From contig NZ_KB889878.1 of assembly GCF_000372805.1 (NCBI RefSeq), positions 1 to 52,502 of the forward strand: a stretch of DNA of 52,502 bases, in the 5' to 3' direction. The notes beneath the pieces were generated by a model. It searched no databases and was not told the DNA's origin. It was given only the letters and a program-made list of their open reading frames with translations. The first letter of the stretch is position 1, and each line of letters opens with the position of its first letter. This DNA comes from Marinobacter gelidimuriae (GTDB lineage Bacteria; Pseudomonadota; Gammaproteobacteria; Pseudomonadales; Oleiphilaceae). The translations under genes were made by a program, and so were the position numbers. Shown piece by piece: positions 6,883 to 14,709 of the stretch.

Positions 6883-8694
6883 TTACTTCTTGCCGGCGCG
6901 CTTACGATCGTTTTCGGTCAGGTGCTTCTTGCGCAAACGGATCGACTTGGGCGTTACTTCCACCAGCTCGTCGTCGTCAATAAACTCCAACGCCTGCTCC
7001 AGGGTGTGCTTGATGGGCGGAACCAAAGGAATCACTTCGTCTTTGCCAGACGCGCGCATGTTATCCAGCTTCTTACCCTTGGTCGGGTTAATCACCAGAT
7101 CGTTGTCGCGGCTGTGAGTACCACACAACTGGCCTTCATAAATGGCCTGGCCCGGGTCAAGGAACAGCTTGCCGCGGCTTTGCAGGGTTTCCAGCGAATA
7201 CGTCAGCGCTGTGCCTGTGGCCATGGAAACCAATACGCCGTTCTGGCGACTGGTCACATCACCGGCCTTGACCGGGCCGTAATGGCTGAAGGTTGAGGTC
7301 AGAATACCGGTACCGGATGTCATGGTCAGGAAGCCGTTACGGAAGCCAATCAAGCCACGGGCCGGAATGGTGTATTCCAGGCGCATGCGGCCTTTACCAT
7401 CGGGAACCATGTTGGTGAGCTCGCCCCTGCGCAATCCAAACTGCTCCATCAAAGGGCCTTGGTGCTGCTCTTCAATGTCAATGATGACATTTTCATAGGG
7501 CTCGTGCTTTACGCCATCCACTACCTTGATGACCACTTCCGGGCGGCCTACGGCCAGCTCGAAGTTTTCCCGACGCATGTTTTCAATCAACACCGACAGG
7601 TGCAGCTCGCCACGGCCAGAGACCTTGAACTTGTCCATGGTGTCGCCGTCTTCAACCCGCAGCGCTACGTTGTACAGCAGCTCTTTTTCAAGGCGGTCTT
7701 TGATGTTACGGCTGGTCACGAACTTGCCTTCTCTACCGCAGAAGGGCGAATCGTTGACCTGGAACGTCATGGATACGGTGGGCTCGTCAACCGTCAGCGG
7801 CGGCAAGGCCTCTACATTATTGATGTCGCACAGAGTGTCGGAGATGTGAATCTGGTCCAAACCGCTGATACAGATAATATCGCCAGCCTGGGCTTCGTTC
7901 ACTTCAACCCGATGCAGGCCGGAGTGGCCCATGATTTTCAGAATACGGCCCTGACGCTTTTTGCCGTCGGCGCCGATGGCAATCACCGGTGTGTTGGTTT
8001 TTATCTTGCCGCGGGCAATTCGGCCAATGCCGATAACGCCCAGAAAGCTGCTGTAGTCCAGCTGCGAGATCTGCATCTGGAAGGGGCCTTCCCTATCCAC
8101 TGAAGGCGCTGGTACGTGGTCAACGATGGCCTGGAATACCGGATCCATGTTGTCGACCAGGTTTTCATGCTCCAAACCGGAAAAACCGTTAAGCGCACTG
8201 GCGTAAACAATCGGGAAATCCAGCTGCTCATCGGTAGCGCCCAGACTGTCAAACAGGTCAAATACCTGCTCTACAACCCAGTCCGGGCGGGCGCCCGGGC
8301 GGTCAATTTTGTTGACGATGACAATCGGACGCAAACCCGCAGCAAAGGCTTTCTGGGTTACAAAGCGGGTTTGCGGCATGGGGCCGTCGATGGAATCTAC
8401 CACCAGCAGCACGCAATCGACCATGCTCATTACACGTTCCACTTCGCCGCCAAAATCGGCGTGCCCCGGGGTGTCTACGATGTTAATGTCGTAGCCGTTC
8501 CATTTCAGCGCGGTGTTTTTGGCCAGAATGGTGATGCCACGTTCTTTTTCCTGATCGTTGGAATCCATAACGCGCTCGCTTTCGAGCTCTTTACGGTCCA
8601 GGGTGCCAGAAAGGCGCAGCAGTTTGTCGACCAGCGTGGTTTTACCATGGTCAACGTGGGCAATAATGGCGATATTACGAAGCTTCTCAATCAC
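6883..8694 (-). CDS. typA: Ribosome-associated GTPase TypA/BipA
   Basis: 603 residues, the normal length. It is a translational GTPase of the EF-G/LepA superfamily that helps 50S assembly and adaptation to cold and stress. Motifs: G1 AHVDHGKTT (about 12-20), G2 in [12 protein letters not shown]3 [14 protein letters not shown] and G4 [10 protein letters not shown]. The EF-G-like domains and the TypA-specific C-terminal domain follow (GIGLIGFRN-type segment [19 protein letters not shown]; end [21 protein letters not shown]). The start codon is GTG at 8694 (GTG ATT GAG AAG) with an AGGA ribosome site eight bases upstream; the family begins exactly here. It is transcribed divergently from glnA. 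Confidence 0.97.
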   Translation of the reverse strand: MIEKLRNIAIIAHVDHGKTTLVDKLLRLSGTLDRKELESERVMDSNDQEKERGITILAKNTALKWNGYDINIVDTPGHADFGGEVERVMSMVDCVLLVVDSIDGPMPQTRFVTQKAFAAGLRPIVIVNKIDRPGARPDWVVEQVFDLFDSLGATDEQLDFPIVYASALNGFSGLEHENLVDNMDPVFQAIVDHVPAPSVDREGPFQMQISQLDYSSFLGVIGIGRIARGKIKTNTPVIAIGADGKKRQGRILKIMGHSGLHRVEVNEAQAGDIICISGLDQIHISDTLCDINNVEALPPLTVDEPTVSMTFQVNDSPFCGREGKFVTSRNIKDRLEKELLYNVALRVEDGDTMDKFKVSGRGELHLSVLIENMRRENFELAVGRPEVVIKVVDGVKHEPYENVIIDIEEQHQGPLMEQFGLRRGELTNMVPDGKGRMRLEYTIPARGLIGFRNGFLTMTSGTGILTSTFSHYGPVKAGDVTSRQNGVLVSMATGTALTYSLETLQSRGKLFLDPGQAIYEGQLCGTHSRDNDLVINPTKGKKLDNMRASGKDEVIPLVPPIKHTLEQALEFIDDDELVEVTPKSIRLRKKHLTENDRKRAGKK

Positions 8695-8915
8695 AACTTT
8701 AGTCCTGCGGCATGCTTACAATGACCTGAGAGGGCGTTAAGAAGGCTGGGCCTCACCCGGGCCGTCTCAAATCTATAAAATGAACCCATTCGCTGGCACT
8801 GGGCGTGGCCAGGCTCCGGCACAAGGTAATCGCCAGAGCAATGAGGGTCGCGCATTATAGCGAAAAGTCGGTTTCGATAATATGCGCGTGAATGTTTATT
8901 TCTTAAACAGTTTGC

Positions 8916-8930
8916 GCACCAATGTTGGGC
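8916..8930 (+). promoter_or_regulatory. NtrC-like binding site 1 upstream of glnA
   Basis: GCACC-N5-TGGGC matches the NtrC palindrome GCACC-N5-GGTGC at 8 of 10 defined positions. Its centre is 30 bp (about three helical turns) from site 2 and about 160 bp upstream of the predicted start of transcription. Confidence 0.55.
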
Positions 8931-8945
8931 GAAAAACCGAAAGCC

Positions 8946-8960
8946 GCACCAATATGATGC
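8946..8960 (+). promoter_or_regulatory. NtrC-like binding site 2 upstream of glnA
   Basis: GCACC-N5-GATGC matches the NtrC palindrome at 9 of 10 defined positions. Paired, helically phased sites 100-160 bp upstream of a sigma-54 promoter are the classical enhancer arrangement of enteric glnA. Confidence 0.65.
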
Positions 8961-9057
8961 AAGGGCGCCCATTTACAGGCACTGGGTAGCGCTTACACTC
9001 TGCGCGCCAACCCGCCATTGTGTAGGGTTCAGGCCCATCAGCCTAGCCACATTGAAA

Positions 9058-9075
9058 CTGGCAAGCTGTTTGCTT
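9058..9075 (+). promoter_or_regulatory. Sigma-54 (RpoN) promoter of glnA
   Basis: CTGGCA-AGCTGT-TTGCTT fits the -24/-12 consensus YTGGCAC-N5-TTGCW, with the invariant GG and GC exactly ten bases apart. Transcription should begin near 9085, about 130 bp before the glnA start codon. Confidence 0.8.
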
Positions 9076-9216
9076 GGCATTGTGCAAAGGCCGAAACAGA
9101 GCCCGTGACAAGGCAAATAGCGGCGGCCTAAAAGGCAGGTAACTCACACAGGCATTTGCTAAGCTGCGCAAATCCTGAATTAGATTGGCTTTCATATCCC
9201 CCAACGGAGCATGCAG

Positions 9217-10620
9217 ATGTCCAAAACCATTGATCTGATCACCCAGCACGATGCGAAGTGGATCGACTTGCGCTTTACCGATACCCATGGCAAAGAACAC
9301 CACGTCACCATGCCGGCCACCGAAGCGTCTGAAGACTTTTTCATCGACGGCAAAATGTTCGATGGTTCTTCGATTGCTGGCTGGAAAGGCATTAACGAAT
9401 CCGACATGATTCTGATGCCGGATGACAGCAGCGCCGTGGTTGACCCCTTCACCGAAGAATCCACCGTTAACATCAGCTGCGACATTGTGGAACCCACCAC
9501 CATGCAAGGCTACGAGCGCGACCCTCGTTCAGTCGCACGCCGGACCGAGGAATATCTGAAGTCTACCGGCATTGCAGACAGCGCTTTGTTTGGCCCTGAG
9601 CCCGAGTTTTTTGTGTTTGATTCGGTCAAATGGAAGACCGATATGCAGGGCTCTATGTACGAAATTCACTCCGAAGAGGCCGCCTGGTCGTCCGGCAACG
9701 ATTTTGATGGCAATAACACTGGCCATCGCCCACGGGTAAAAGGCGGCTACTTCCCGGTGCCTCCGGTAGACAGCCTGCACGATTTGCGCGGTGCCATGTG
9801 CGGCGCTATGGCGTCTATGGGCCTGGTCATTGAAGTGCACCACCACGAAGTGGGCACCGCTGGCCAGTGTGAAATTGGTGTTGGCCCGGCTACCCTGACC
9901 CGAAAAGCCGATGAAGTGCAGATTTTGAAATACTGTGTGCACAACGTGGCCCATGCCTACGGCAAAACCGCGACCTTTATGCCCAAGCCCGTTGTGGGTG
10001 ATAACGGCTCGGGCATGCACGTGCACATGTCGTTGAGCAAAGATGGCAAGAACCTGTTTGCCGGCGACAGCTATGCGGGCCTGAGCGAGATGGCACTGCA
10101 TTACGTTGGCGGCATCATCAAGCACGCCAAAGCGATCAATGCGTTCACCAACCCCGCCACCAACAGCTACAAGCGCTTGGTGCCGCATTACGAAGCCCCG
10201 GTGATGCTGGCCTATTCTGCTCGCAACCGCTCGGCTTCTATCCGGATTCCCTACGTGAACAGCCCGAAGGCGCGCCGCGTTGAAGTGCGCTTCCCAGACC
10301 CGGCGGCTAACCCTTACCTGGCATTTTCAGCGCTGATGATGGCTGGCCTGGACGGCATCCAGAACAAAATTCATCCTGGCGACGCCATGGACAAAGATCT
10401 TTACGATCTGCCAAAAGAAGAAGCGCTGAACATCCCGAAAGTGGCCGAGACCCTGCAGGAAGCGCTGCAGTGCCTGGAAGCCGACCACGAGTTTCTGACC
10501 CGCGGCGGTGTATTCACTGAAGATATGATTCGCGCTTACATTGACCTTAAGCGTGCCGACGTAGAGCGTATGAACATGACCACTCACCCGGTTGAATTCG
10601 AACTTTACTACTCCTGCTAA
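9217..10620 (+). CDS. glnA: Glutamine synthetase type I
   Basis: 468 residues from the ATG at 9217. An earlier in-frame ATG at 9211 is only one base after the GGAG ribosome site, while 9217 is seven bases away and gives the canonical MSKT start. It makes glutamine from glutamate and ammonia with ATP, as a dodecamer. Visible motifs are DGSSIAGW (about 50-57), the ATP-binding [14 protein letters not shown] segment, the glutamate-site NRSASIRIP, and the adenylylation Tyr in DLYDLPKEE (about residue 397), which marks the GSI-beta subtype controlled by GlnE. Upstream it has a sigma-54 promoter with NtrC-like sites. ntrB and ntrC lie downstream, the classical glnA-ntrBC arrangement with a DUF4124 gene between. 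Confidence 0.97.
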   Translation: MSKTIDLITQHDAKWIDLRFTDTHGKEHHVTMPATEASEDFFIDGKMFDGSSIAGWKGINESDMILMPDDSSAVVDPFTEESTVNISCDIVEPTTMQGYERDPRSVARRTEEYLKSTGIADSALFGPEPEFFVFDSVKWKTDMQGSMYEIHSEEAAWSSGNDFDGNNTGHRPRVKGGYFPVPPVDSLHDLRGAMCGAMASMGLVIEVHHHEVGTAGQCEIGVGPATLTRKADEVQILKYCVHNVAHAYGKTATFMPKPVVGDNGSGMHVHMSLSKDGKNLFAGDSYAGLSEMALHYVGGIIKHAKAINAFTNPATNSYKRLVPHYEAPVMLAYSARNRSASIRIPYVNSPKARRVEVRFPDPAANPYLAFSALMMAGLDGIQNKIHPGDAMDKDLYDLPKEEALNIPKVAETLQEALQCLEADHEFLTRGGVFTEDMIRAYIDLKRADVERMNMTTHPVEFELYYSC

Positions 10621-10626
10621 GGACCA

Positions 10627-10669
10627 GGGACAGACCGGGGACAGACCGGGGACAGACCGGGGACAAATC
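10627..10669. repeat. 11-bp tandem repeat of the REP half-site
   Basis: Four head-to-tail units of GGGGACAGACC (the first lacks one G, the last reads GGGGACAAATC) begin seven bases past the glnA stop and run directly into the first REP palindrome. The 11-bp unit is nearly the left arm of that palindrome. Confidence 0.85.
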
Positions 10670-10694
10670 GGGGACAGATTTGAAATCTGTCCCC
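10670..10694. repeat. REP palindrome, copy A
   Basis: A 25-bp palindrome with 11-bp arms GGGGACAGATT and AATCTGTCCCC around TGA. It is the same element as copies at 10719, 14124, 14226 and 37321. Confidence 0.9.
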
Positions 10695-10718
10695 ACAACC
10701 CCAAACTGGGGACAGGCC

Positions 10719-10743
10719 GGGGACAGATTTCAAATCTGTCCCC
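10719..10743. repeat. REP palindrome, copy B
   Basis: Identical arms to copy A, with the centre TCA, that is, the opposite orientation. Together A and B form an inverted pair 24 bp apart, downstream of glnA. Confidence 0.9.
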
Positions 10744-10771
10744 GCACAAAGCCCCCCCTTGGCAACACCAC

Positions 10772-10814
10772 AAAAAAACCGGAGCGGCTGCCCACCAGCC
10801 CCTCCGGTTTTTTT
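10772..10814. terminator. Rho-independent terminator after glnA
   Basis: The outer stem CCGGAG/CTCCGG encloses a second GGCTG/CAGCC stem. It is flanked by seven A on the left and seven T on the right. It separates glnA (plus the REP cluster) from the DUF4124 gene and ntrBC, which therefore probably have their own promoter. Confidence 0.8.
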
Positions 10815-10914
10815 GTGTCTGCGATTTTTTATGTCTGCATGGCCATCGAGCGGCGTTGAAATTAAGCGCCCGGGCGCTGATAATCAAGCTCAACTACGGT
10901 ATCGAGGAAAGCGT

Positions 10915-11436
10915 ATGAAACCGGCTATTATACTTGCTGCTGCAACCCTGTTATTGATCAACGGAGCGGCGCAGGCCGAGGTGTATCGCCAGGTAGACGC
11001 TCAAGGCAATGTGACCTTTTCTGACCAGCCCTCTTCGGGTGCCGAAGCCATACAGGTAAGGCCGGTAACCACCATTACGCTGCCGAAAATGCAGGATTTG
11101 GAACAGCTTGAGCAACCGCAGCAGGAACAGCCGCCAAGCCCTCTTTATGAGCTGGTGAGGTTTGTTTACCCGCGAAATAACGAGGCGTTTAACAGCGGCA
11201 ATGGCGACGTAGAGTTCAGCGTAATCAGCAGCCCGCAACTGCGCGATGGGCACAAGTACGAAGTCACCCTGGACAGCCAGCCCGTTGGCCAAAGCACGTC
11301 AGGCACCATTTTGGTGCAGCAGATTGACCGTGGCACCCATCAGGCCGGCGTCAACATCGTGAACCGCAGTGGTATTCAGGTTGGCTCGGGCACTGGCATT
11401 ACCTTCACCATCCACCGCCCTTCCCGCCTGAACTGA
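10915..11436 (+). CDS. Secreted DUF4124-domain protein
   Basis: 173 residues. The start is ATG at 10915, after a GAGGAAA ribosome site. Residues 1-20 are a signal peptide (MKPAIILAAATLLLINGAAQA). They are followed by the DUF4124 signature EVYRQVDAQGNVTFSDQPSSGAEAIQV (about 21-47), a Gln/Pro/Glu-rich linker (about 60-75) and a C-terminal beta-rich domain (PRNNEAFNSGNGDVEFSV to the end) that resembles an Ig-like or FN3-like fold. The biochemical role of DUF4124 is unknown. Its position between glnA and ntrB is recurrent in related gammaproteobacteria, which suggests a cell-envelope link to nitrogen status, but that is only association. Confidence 0.85.
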   Translation: MKPAIILAAATLLLINGAAQAEVYRQVDAQGNVTFSDQPSSGAEAIQVRPVTTITLPKMQDLEQLEQPQQEQPPSPLYELVRFVYPRNNEAFNSGNGDVEFSVISSPQLRDGHKYEVTLDSQPVGQSTSGTILVQQIDRGTHQAGVNIVNRSGIQVGSGTGITFTIHRPSRLN

Positions 11437-11553
11437 GCGTTCGCCCCGGTGTGATTAGCGCTGATGGCTCTTAGCCTGGCCCGGTTCTTGCTTTTTTAGA
11501 CCCAGGCCGTCTGCCAAAACCAGACCCACTCAAATACAGCGAACCCGCTTGTT

Positions 11554-12696
11554 ATGTCTAACGCTTCAAACCCGGTGACCGGTTACCCACACATTGTTGA
11601 CAGCCTGAGTACCGCGCTGCTGGTGATGGACCGCAATCTGCTTATTCGCTATATGAACCCGGCCGCTGAAAATCTGCTGGCGGTGAGCGCAACCCGCAGC
11701 CATGGCATGGCTTTCAGCGCTATTGTGCTGGTTGCCGGCGACACCGAACGCCGGCTGAAAGCAGCAGCGGATCACGGGCGGTCTTTCAGCCAGCATGAAG
11801 CTGAGTACATGTTGATGAACGGTGCGCGCATGATCGTGGATTACACGGTAACGCCGATTAACTCGGAAGGTGATTTGCTGCTGGAAATCTGGCGCCGCGA
11901 CCAGCTGCTGCGCATTAACCGTGAAGAAGACATACTGTCGCAGCAGGAAACCAATCGGGTGCTGGTGCGCGGTATGGCGCACGAAATCAAAAATCCCCTG
12001 GGCGGTATACGCGGCGCCGCGCAACTGCTGGACCGCGAGTTGAAGAGCGCCGAACTGCGCGAATACACCCAGGTGATCATCGACGAAGCCGATAGGCTGC
12101 GTAGCCTGGTTGACCGCATGTTGGGGCCCAACAAAGCGCCCAGACTCATCCGCACCAACGTCCACGAGGTTCTGGAACGGGTGCGCGCGCTGTTAGAGGC
12201 CGAAAGCCACGGCAAACTGACGTTCAAGCGGGATTACGACCCCAGCCTGCCGGAGTTCTGCGCTGACCGAGAACAGCTGATTCAGGCATTTTTGAACATT
12301 GCCCGCAACGCGATGGAAGCTTGCCTGGAGAGCCCTGACGGTCCTGGCAACTCTGATAGCCTTAACAGCCTTCAAAGCAATGGCAACCCTTCGAGCAATA
12401 CCAGCGAGCCGGCCACCATAACCTTCCGCACCCGTGCCCTGCGCCAGTTCACCATAGGCCCGGTCCGTCACCGTTTGGTGTGCCGGGTAGACGTTATCGA
12501 CAACGGCCCGGGCATCAGCCCACAGCTGCAACAGAATATTTTTTACCCGATGATCAGCGGGCGCGCCAGCGGTAATGGCCTCGGGCTGGCCATTACCCAG
12601 AGCATTATTGGCCGCCACCATGGACTGGTGGAATGCAACAGCGAGCCCGGACACACCAACTTTGTTATTTATCTGCCCCTCGAGGAGTGCACATGA
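11554..12696 (+). CDS. ntrB: Nitrogen regulation sensor kinase NtrB
   Basis: 380 residues with no transmembrane segment: a cytoplasmic kinase/phosphatase that, under PII control, phosphorylates NtrC when glutamine is low. The N-terminal PAS domain (about 12-120) is followed by the H-box RGMAHEIKNPLGGIRGAAQLL with phospho-acceptor H143, the N-box FLNIARNAMEAC (about 248-259), a G1 box DNGPGISPQ and a G2 box GNGLGLAITQSIIGRH. A low-complexity Ser/Asn-rich insert (about 264-290) interrupts the ATPase domain after the N-box. Its stop codon overlaps the ntrC start as ATGA, so the two are translationally coupled. Confidence 0.96.
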   Translation: MSNASNPVTGYPHIVDSLSTALLVMDRNLLIRYMNPAAENLLAVSATRSHGMAFSAIVLVAGDTERRLKAAADHGRSFSQHEAEYMLMNGARMIVDYTVTPINSEGDLLLEIWRRDQLLRINREEDILSQQETNRVLVRGMAHEIKNPLGGIRGAAQLLDRELKSAELREYTQVIIDEADRLRSLVDRMLGPNKAPRLIRTNVHEVLERVRALLEAESHGKLTFKRDYDPSLPEFCADREQLIQAFLNIARNAMEACLESPDGPGNSDSLNSLQSNGNPSSNTSEPATITFRTRALRQFTIGPVRHRLVCRVDVIDNGPGISPQLQQNIFYPMISGRASGNGLGLAITQSIIGRHHGLVECNSEPGHTNFVIYLPLEECT

Positions 12697-14138
12697 GTAC
12701 GTCGACAGTGGCCTGGATTATTGATGACGATCGCAGCATCCGCTGGGTACTGGACCGAGCGCTGACCCAGGCCGGGCTTCGCACCCGCAGCTTCGACAAC
12801 GGTGACAACATCATGCGCCAGCTCGAGCACGAGCAGCCCGACGTCATCATCAGCGACATTCGCATGCCGGGCATAGACGGCCTGAGCCTGTTGGCGCGCA
12901 TTACCGAGAGCCACCCCGGCCTGCCGGTGATTATCATGACCGCCCATTCTGACCTGGAAAGCGCCGTGAGCAGCTACCAGACAGGCGCGTTTGATTACCT
13001 GCCAAAACCGTTTGACCTGGACGACGCCGTGGCCCTGGTTCGGCGCGCCGCCGGCCACAGCCGCGAACGTCGCGCAAAAACCGACAGCGTTCATGACAAA
13101 ACAGCGGTCAGCGCCGAAATTATTGGCGAAGCACCGGCCATGCAAGAGGTGTTTCGCGCCATAGGCCGACTGTCGCACTCTAATATTACTGTGCTGATTA
13201 ACGGCGAAAGCGGCACAGGCAAAGAGCTGGTGGCACAGGCCCTGCACAACCATAGCCCCTGCACCGGACAGCCGTTTATCGCGCTAAATATGGCCGCGAT
13301 TCCAAAAGACCTGGTGGAGTCAGAACTGTTCGGCCACGAGAAAGGCGCGTTCACCGGTGCTGCATCTACGCGCCAGGGGCGCTTCGAGCAAGCCGACGGC
13401 GGCACCCTGTTTCTGGACGAAATTGGTGACATGCCCGCAGACAGCCAGACCCGCCTGCTGCGAGTATTGGCAGACGGCGAATTCTACCGAGTGGGTGGTA
13501 CCACATCGGTCAAGGTGGAGGTGCGCATTATTGCCGCCACTCATCAAAACCTGGAAACCCTGGTGCAGGCCGGCAGCTTTCGCGAAGACCTGTTCCACCG
13601 CCTGAACGTGATACGCATACACTTGCCGCGGCTGACCGAGCGCCGCGAAGACATACCGCAACTGCTGAACTATTTTCTCAAACGTGCGGCAAAAGAGCTG
13701 AATGTAGACGCCAAGCTGCTGCGCCCGGACGCCGAGGCTTACTTGTCTACCCTGCCCTGGCCCGGCAATGTGCGCCAGCTGGAAAACACCTGCCGCTGGT
13801 TAACGGTGATGGCCAGCGGCCGTGAAGTTCACGTGGACGATCTGCCGCCAGAGCTGCGCCAGCAGGCTGCCAGCAGCGCCACCGGCAAAACCTGGCAGGA
13901 GGCCCTTGGCCTTTGGGCGGAACAGGAGTTCAAGCGCGGCCGCAGTGACCTGCTGACCGGCGCGCTGCCGGAGTTTGAAAAAATCATGATCACCGCAGCC
14001 CTGCACCACACCGCAGGCCGCCGCCGTGACGCCTCCTTGTTACTGGGCTGGGGCCGCAACACTTTAACCCGCAAAATTAATGAACTGGAGCTGAATTCGG
14101 CGGATTCACCGGACGTTGGTCTTGGGGACAGATTTTAA
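12693..14138 (+). CDS. ntrC: Nitrogen regulator NtrC, sigma-54 activator
   Basis: 481 residues from ATG at 12693, which overlaps the ntrB stop and has a GAGGAG ribosome site. The receiver domain carries D11-D12-D13, phospho-acceptor D55 (ISDIRMPG) and K105. The AAA+ domain shows Walker A GESGTGKE (171-178), the sigma-54-contacting GAFTGA loop (218-223) and Walker B GGTLFLDEIGD. The C-terminal Fis-type helix-turn-helix is RDASLLLGWGRNTLTRKINEL. The last residues (after about NELEL) and the stop codon derive from a REP palindrome: LGDRF-stop is read from its left arm. NtrC dimers phosphorylated by NtrB should bind the two sites upstream of glnA and fire its sigma-54 promoter. Confidence 0.96.
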   Translation: MSTSTVAWIIDDDRSIRWVLDRALTQAGLRTRSFDNGDNIMRQLEHEQPDVIISDIRMPGIDGLSLLARITESHPGLPVIIMTAHSDLESAVSSYQTGAFDYLPKPFDLDDAVALVRRAAGHSRERRAKTDSVHDKTAVSAEIIGEAPAMQEVFRAIGRLSHSNITVLINGESGTGKELVAQALHNHSPCTGQPFIALNMAAIPKDLVESELFGHEKGAFTGAASTRQGRFEQADGGTLFLDEIGDMPADSQTRLLRVLADGEFYRVGGTTSVKVEVRIIAATHQNLETLVQAGSFREDLFHRLNVIRIHLPRLTERREDIPQLLNYFLKRAAKELNVDAKLLRPDAEAYLSTLPWPGNVRQLENTCRWLTVMASGREVHVDDLPPELRQQAASSATGKTWQEALGLWAEQEFKRGRSDLLTGALPEFEKIMITAALHHTAGRRRDASLLLGWGRNTLTRKINELELNSADSPDVGLGDRF

Positions 14139-14148
14139 ATCTGTCCCC
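14124..14148. repeat. REP palindrome, copy C (contains the ntrC stop codon)
   Basis: Arms GGGGACAGATT and AATCTGTCCCC around TTA. The ntrC stop TAA (14136-14138) lies in the centre of the element. Confidence 0.9.
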
Positions 14149-14177
14149 GTCTGTTCCTTGTTCCTGTCCCTTTCCCT

Positions 14178-14202
14178 GGGGACGGATTTGAAATCCGTCC
14201 CC
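14178..14202. repeat. REP palindrome, copy D (ACGG variant)
   Basis: Arms GGGGACGGATT and AATCCGTCCCC around TGA. The A-to-G change in the left arm is matched by a compensating T-to-C change in the right arm, so the palindrome is preserved. Confidence 0.9.
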
Positions 14203-14225
14203 GCCTTACTTTGATCCTTGTCCTT

Positions 14226-14250
14226 GGGGACAGATTTGAAATCTGTCCCC
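14226..14250. repeat. REP palindrome, copy E
   Basis: Arms GGGGACAGATT and AATCTGTCCCC around TGA, identical to copy A. Copies C, D and E are spaced about 50 bp apart, so they form a small array between ntrC and the DUF3141 relic. Confidence 0.9.
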
Positions 14251-14268
14251 GGCCTTGCTCTCAGCCCC

Positions 14269-14636
14269 TCAACCGCCCATTGCGATATACATAAGGCCTC
14301 GCACACCACCTTCGCCAATGCACCCGTGGTTTTCGGCCATGCAACGTTCAACGCGGGCGATACTTTCCGGCGTTTTGCCAGGCCGGCAAACGGTACCATC
14401 AGCGGATTACGGTCAGAGAATAGGTGGTAGGGCAACTCGGCTGGCGTTAACCTATGCAGCCACTCCGTCACATTTGCATTAGCCTGGGCGCTCACGGCGG
14501 CGGCCGTTTGAGCGGGTCAATCGCTACGCTGGCGCAATACGTCGCAAAACAGAACGCTGCGCTGTAGCGCGTCCGTCGCGTATTCACGTGTAGAGGCTAA
14601 ACCCAACATTGATTCGACCTGATGATAGGTTCTCAT
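14269..14636 (-). pseudogene. Decayed DUF3141 (PHA-synthase-like hydrolase) gene
   Basis: Three pieces of one gene remain on the minus strand. The head starts at ATG 14636 with an AGGAG ribosome site: MRTYHQVESMLGLAST..., then ATDALQRSVLFCDVLRQRSD, ending in TGA at 14517. That stop is in frame with the next piece, VTEWLHRLTPAELPYHLFSD followed by RNPLMVPFAGLA (about 14370-14455). This matches the family motif WLRRLxPLRLxYELFSDxNPLMAP found several hundred residues downstream in intact proteins. A third piece in a shifted frame (ESIARVERCMAENHG, then GVRGLMYIAMGG, to TGA at 14269) resembles the C-terminal repeat of the family. The whole central alpha/beta-hydrolase domain is gone. The family is recalled from general knowledge, so identification rests on motif order. 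Confidence 0.6.
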
Positions 14637-14709
14637 TAGCTTACTCCTGAACACATTAGCCATTTGGTGTTTTGCCCTTACCCGATAATTAACAGAAGGA
14701 CTTAGCCCC

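Larger units (their letters stand above)
8695..9216. promoter_or_regulatory. Divergent typA-glnA control region
   Basis: About 520 bp with no gene. The glnA side carries two NtrC-like sites and a sigma-54 promoter (listed separately). The typA promoter must lie in the left part, but I see no near-consensus pair there. Open frames reading leftward into this region are shadows of glnA. Confidence 0.6.

Noticed and set aside
9064..9085. TTGGCATTGTGCAAAG as a second sigma-54 site
   Set aside because: The GG and GC are only six bases apart, against the ten required; the overlapping site at 9058-9075 has the right spacing.
9043..9507. Minus-strand open frame in the typA-glnA gap
   Set aside because: It overlaps the start of glnA and the sigma-54 promoter; the translation has no domain features.
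10627..10743. CRISPR array after glnA
   Set aside because: Units are 11 bp without unique spacers, and the palindromes are standard REP elements; no cas genes are present.
14106..14495. A 129-codon minus-strand open frame ending in repeated GTDFKSVP
   Set aside because: The GTDFKSVP repeats are just translations of REP palindromes. Only its upstream part is the DUF3141 relic, annotated as a pseudogene.
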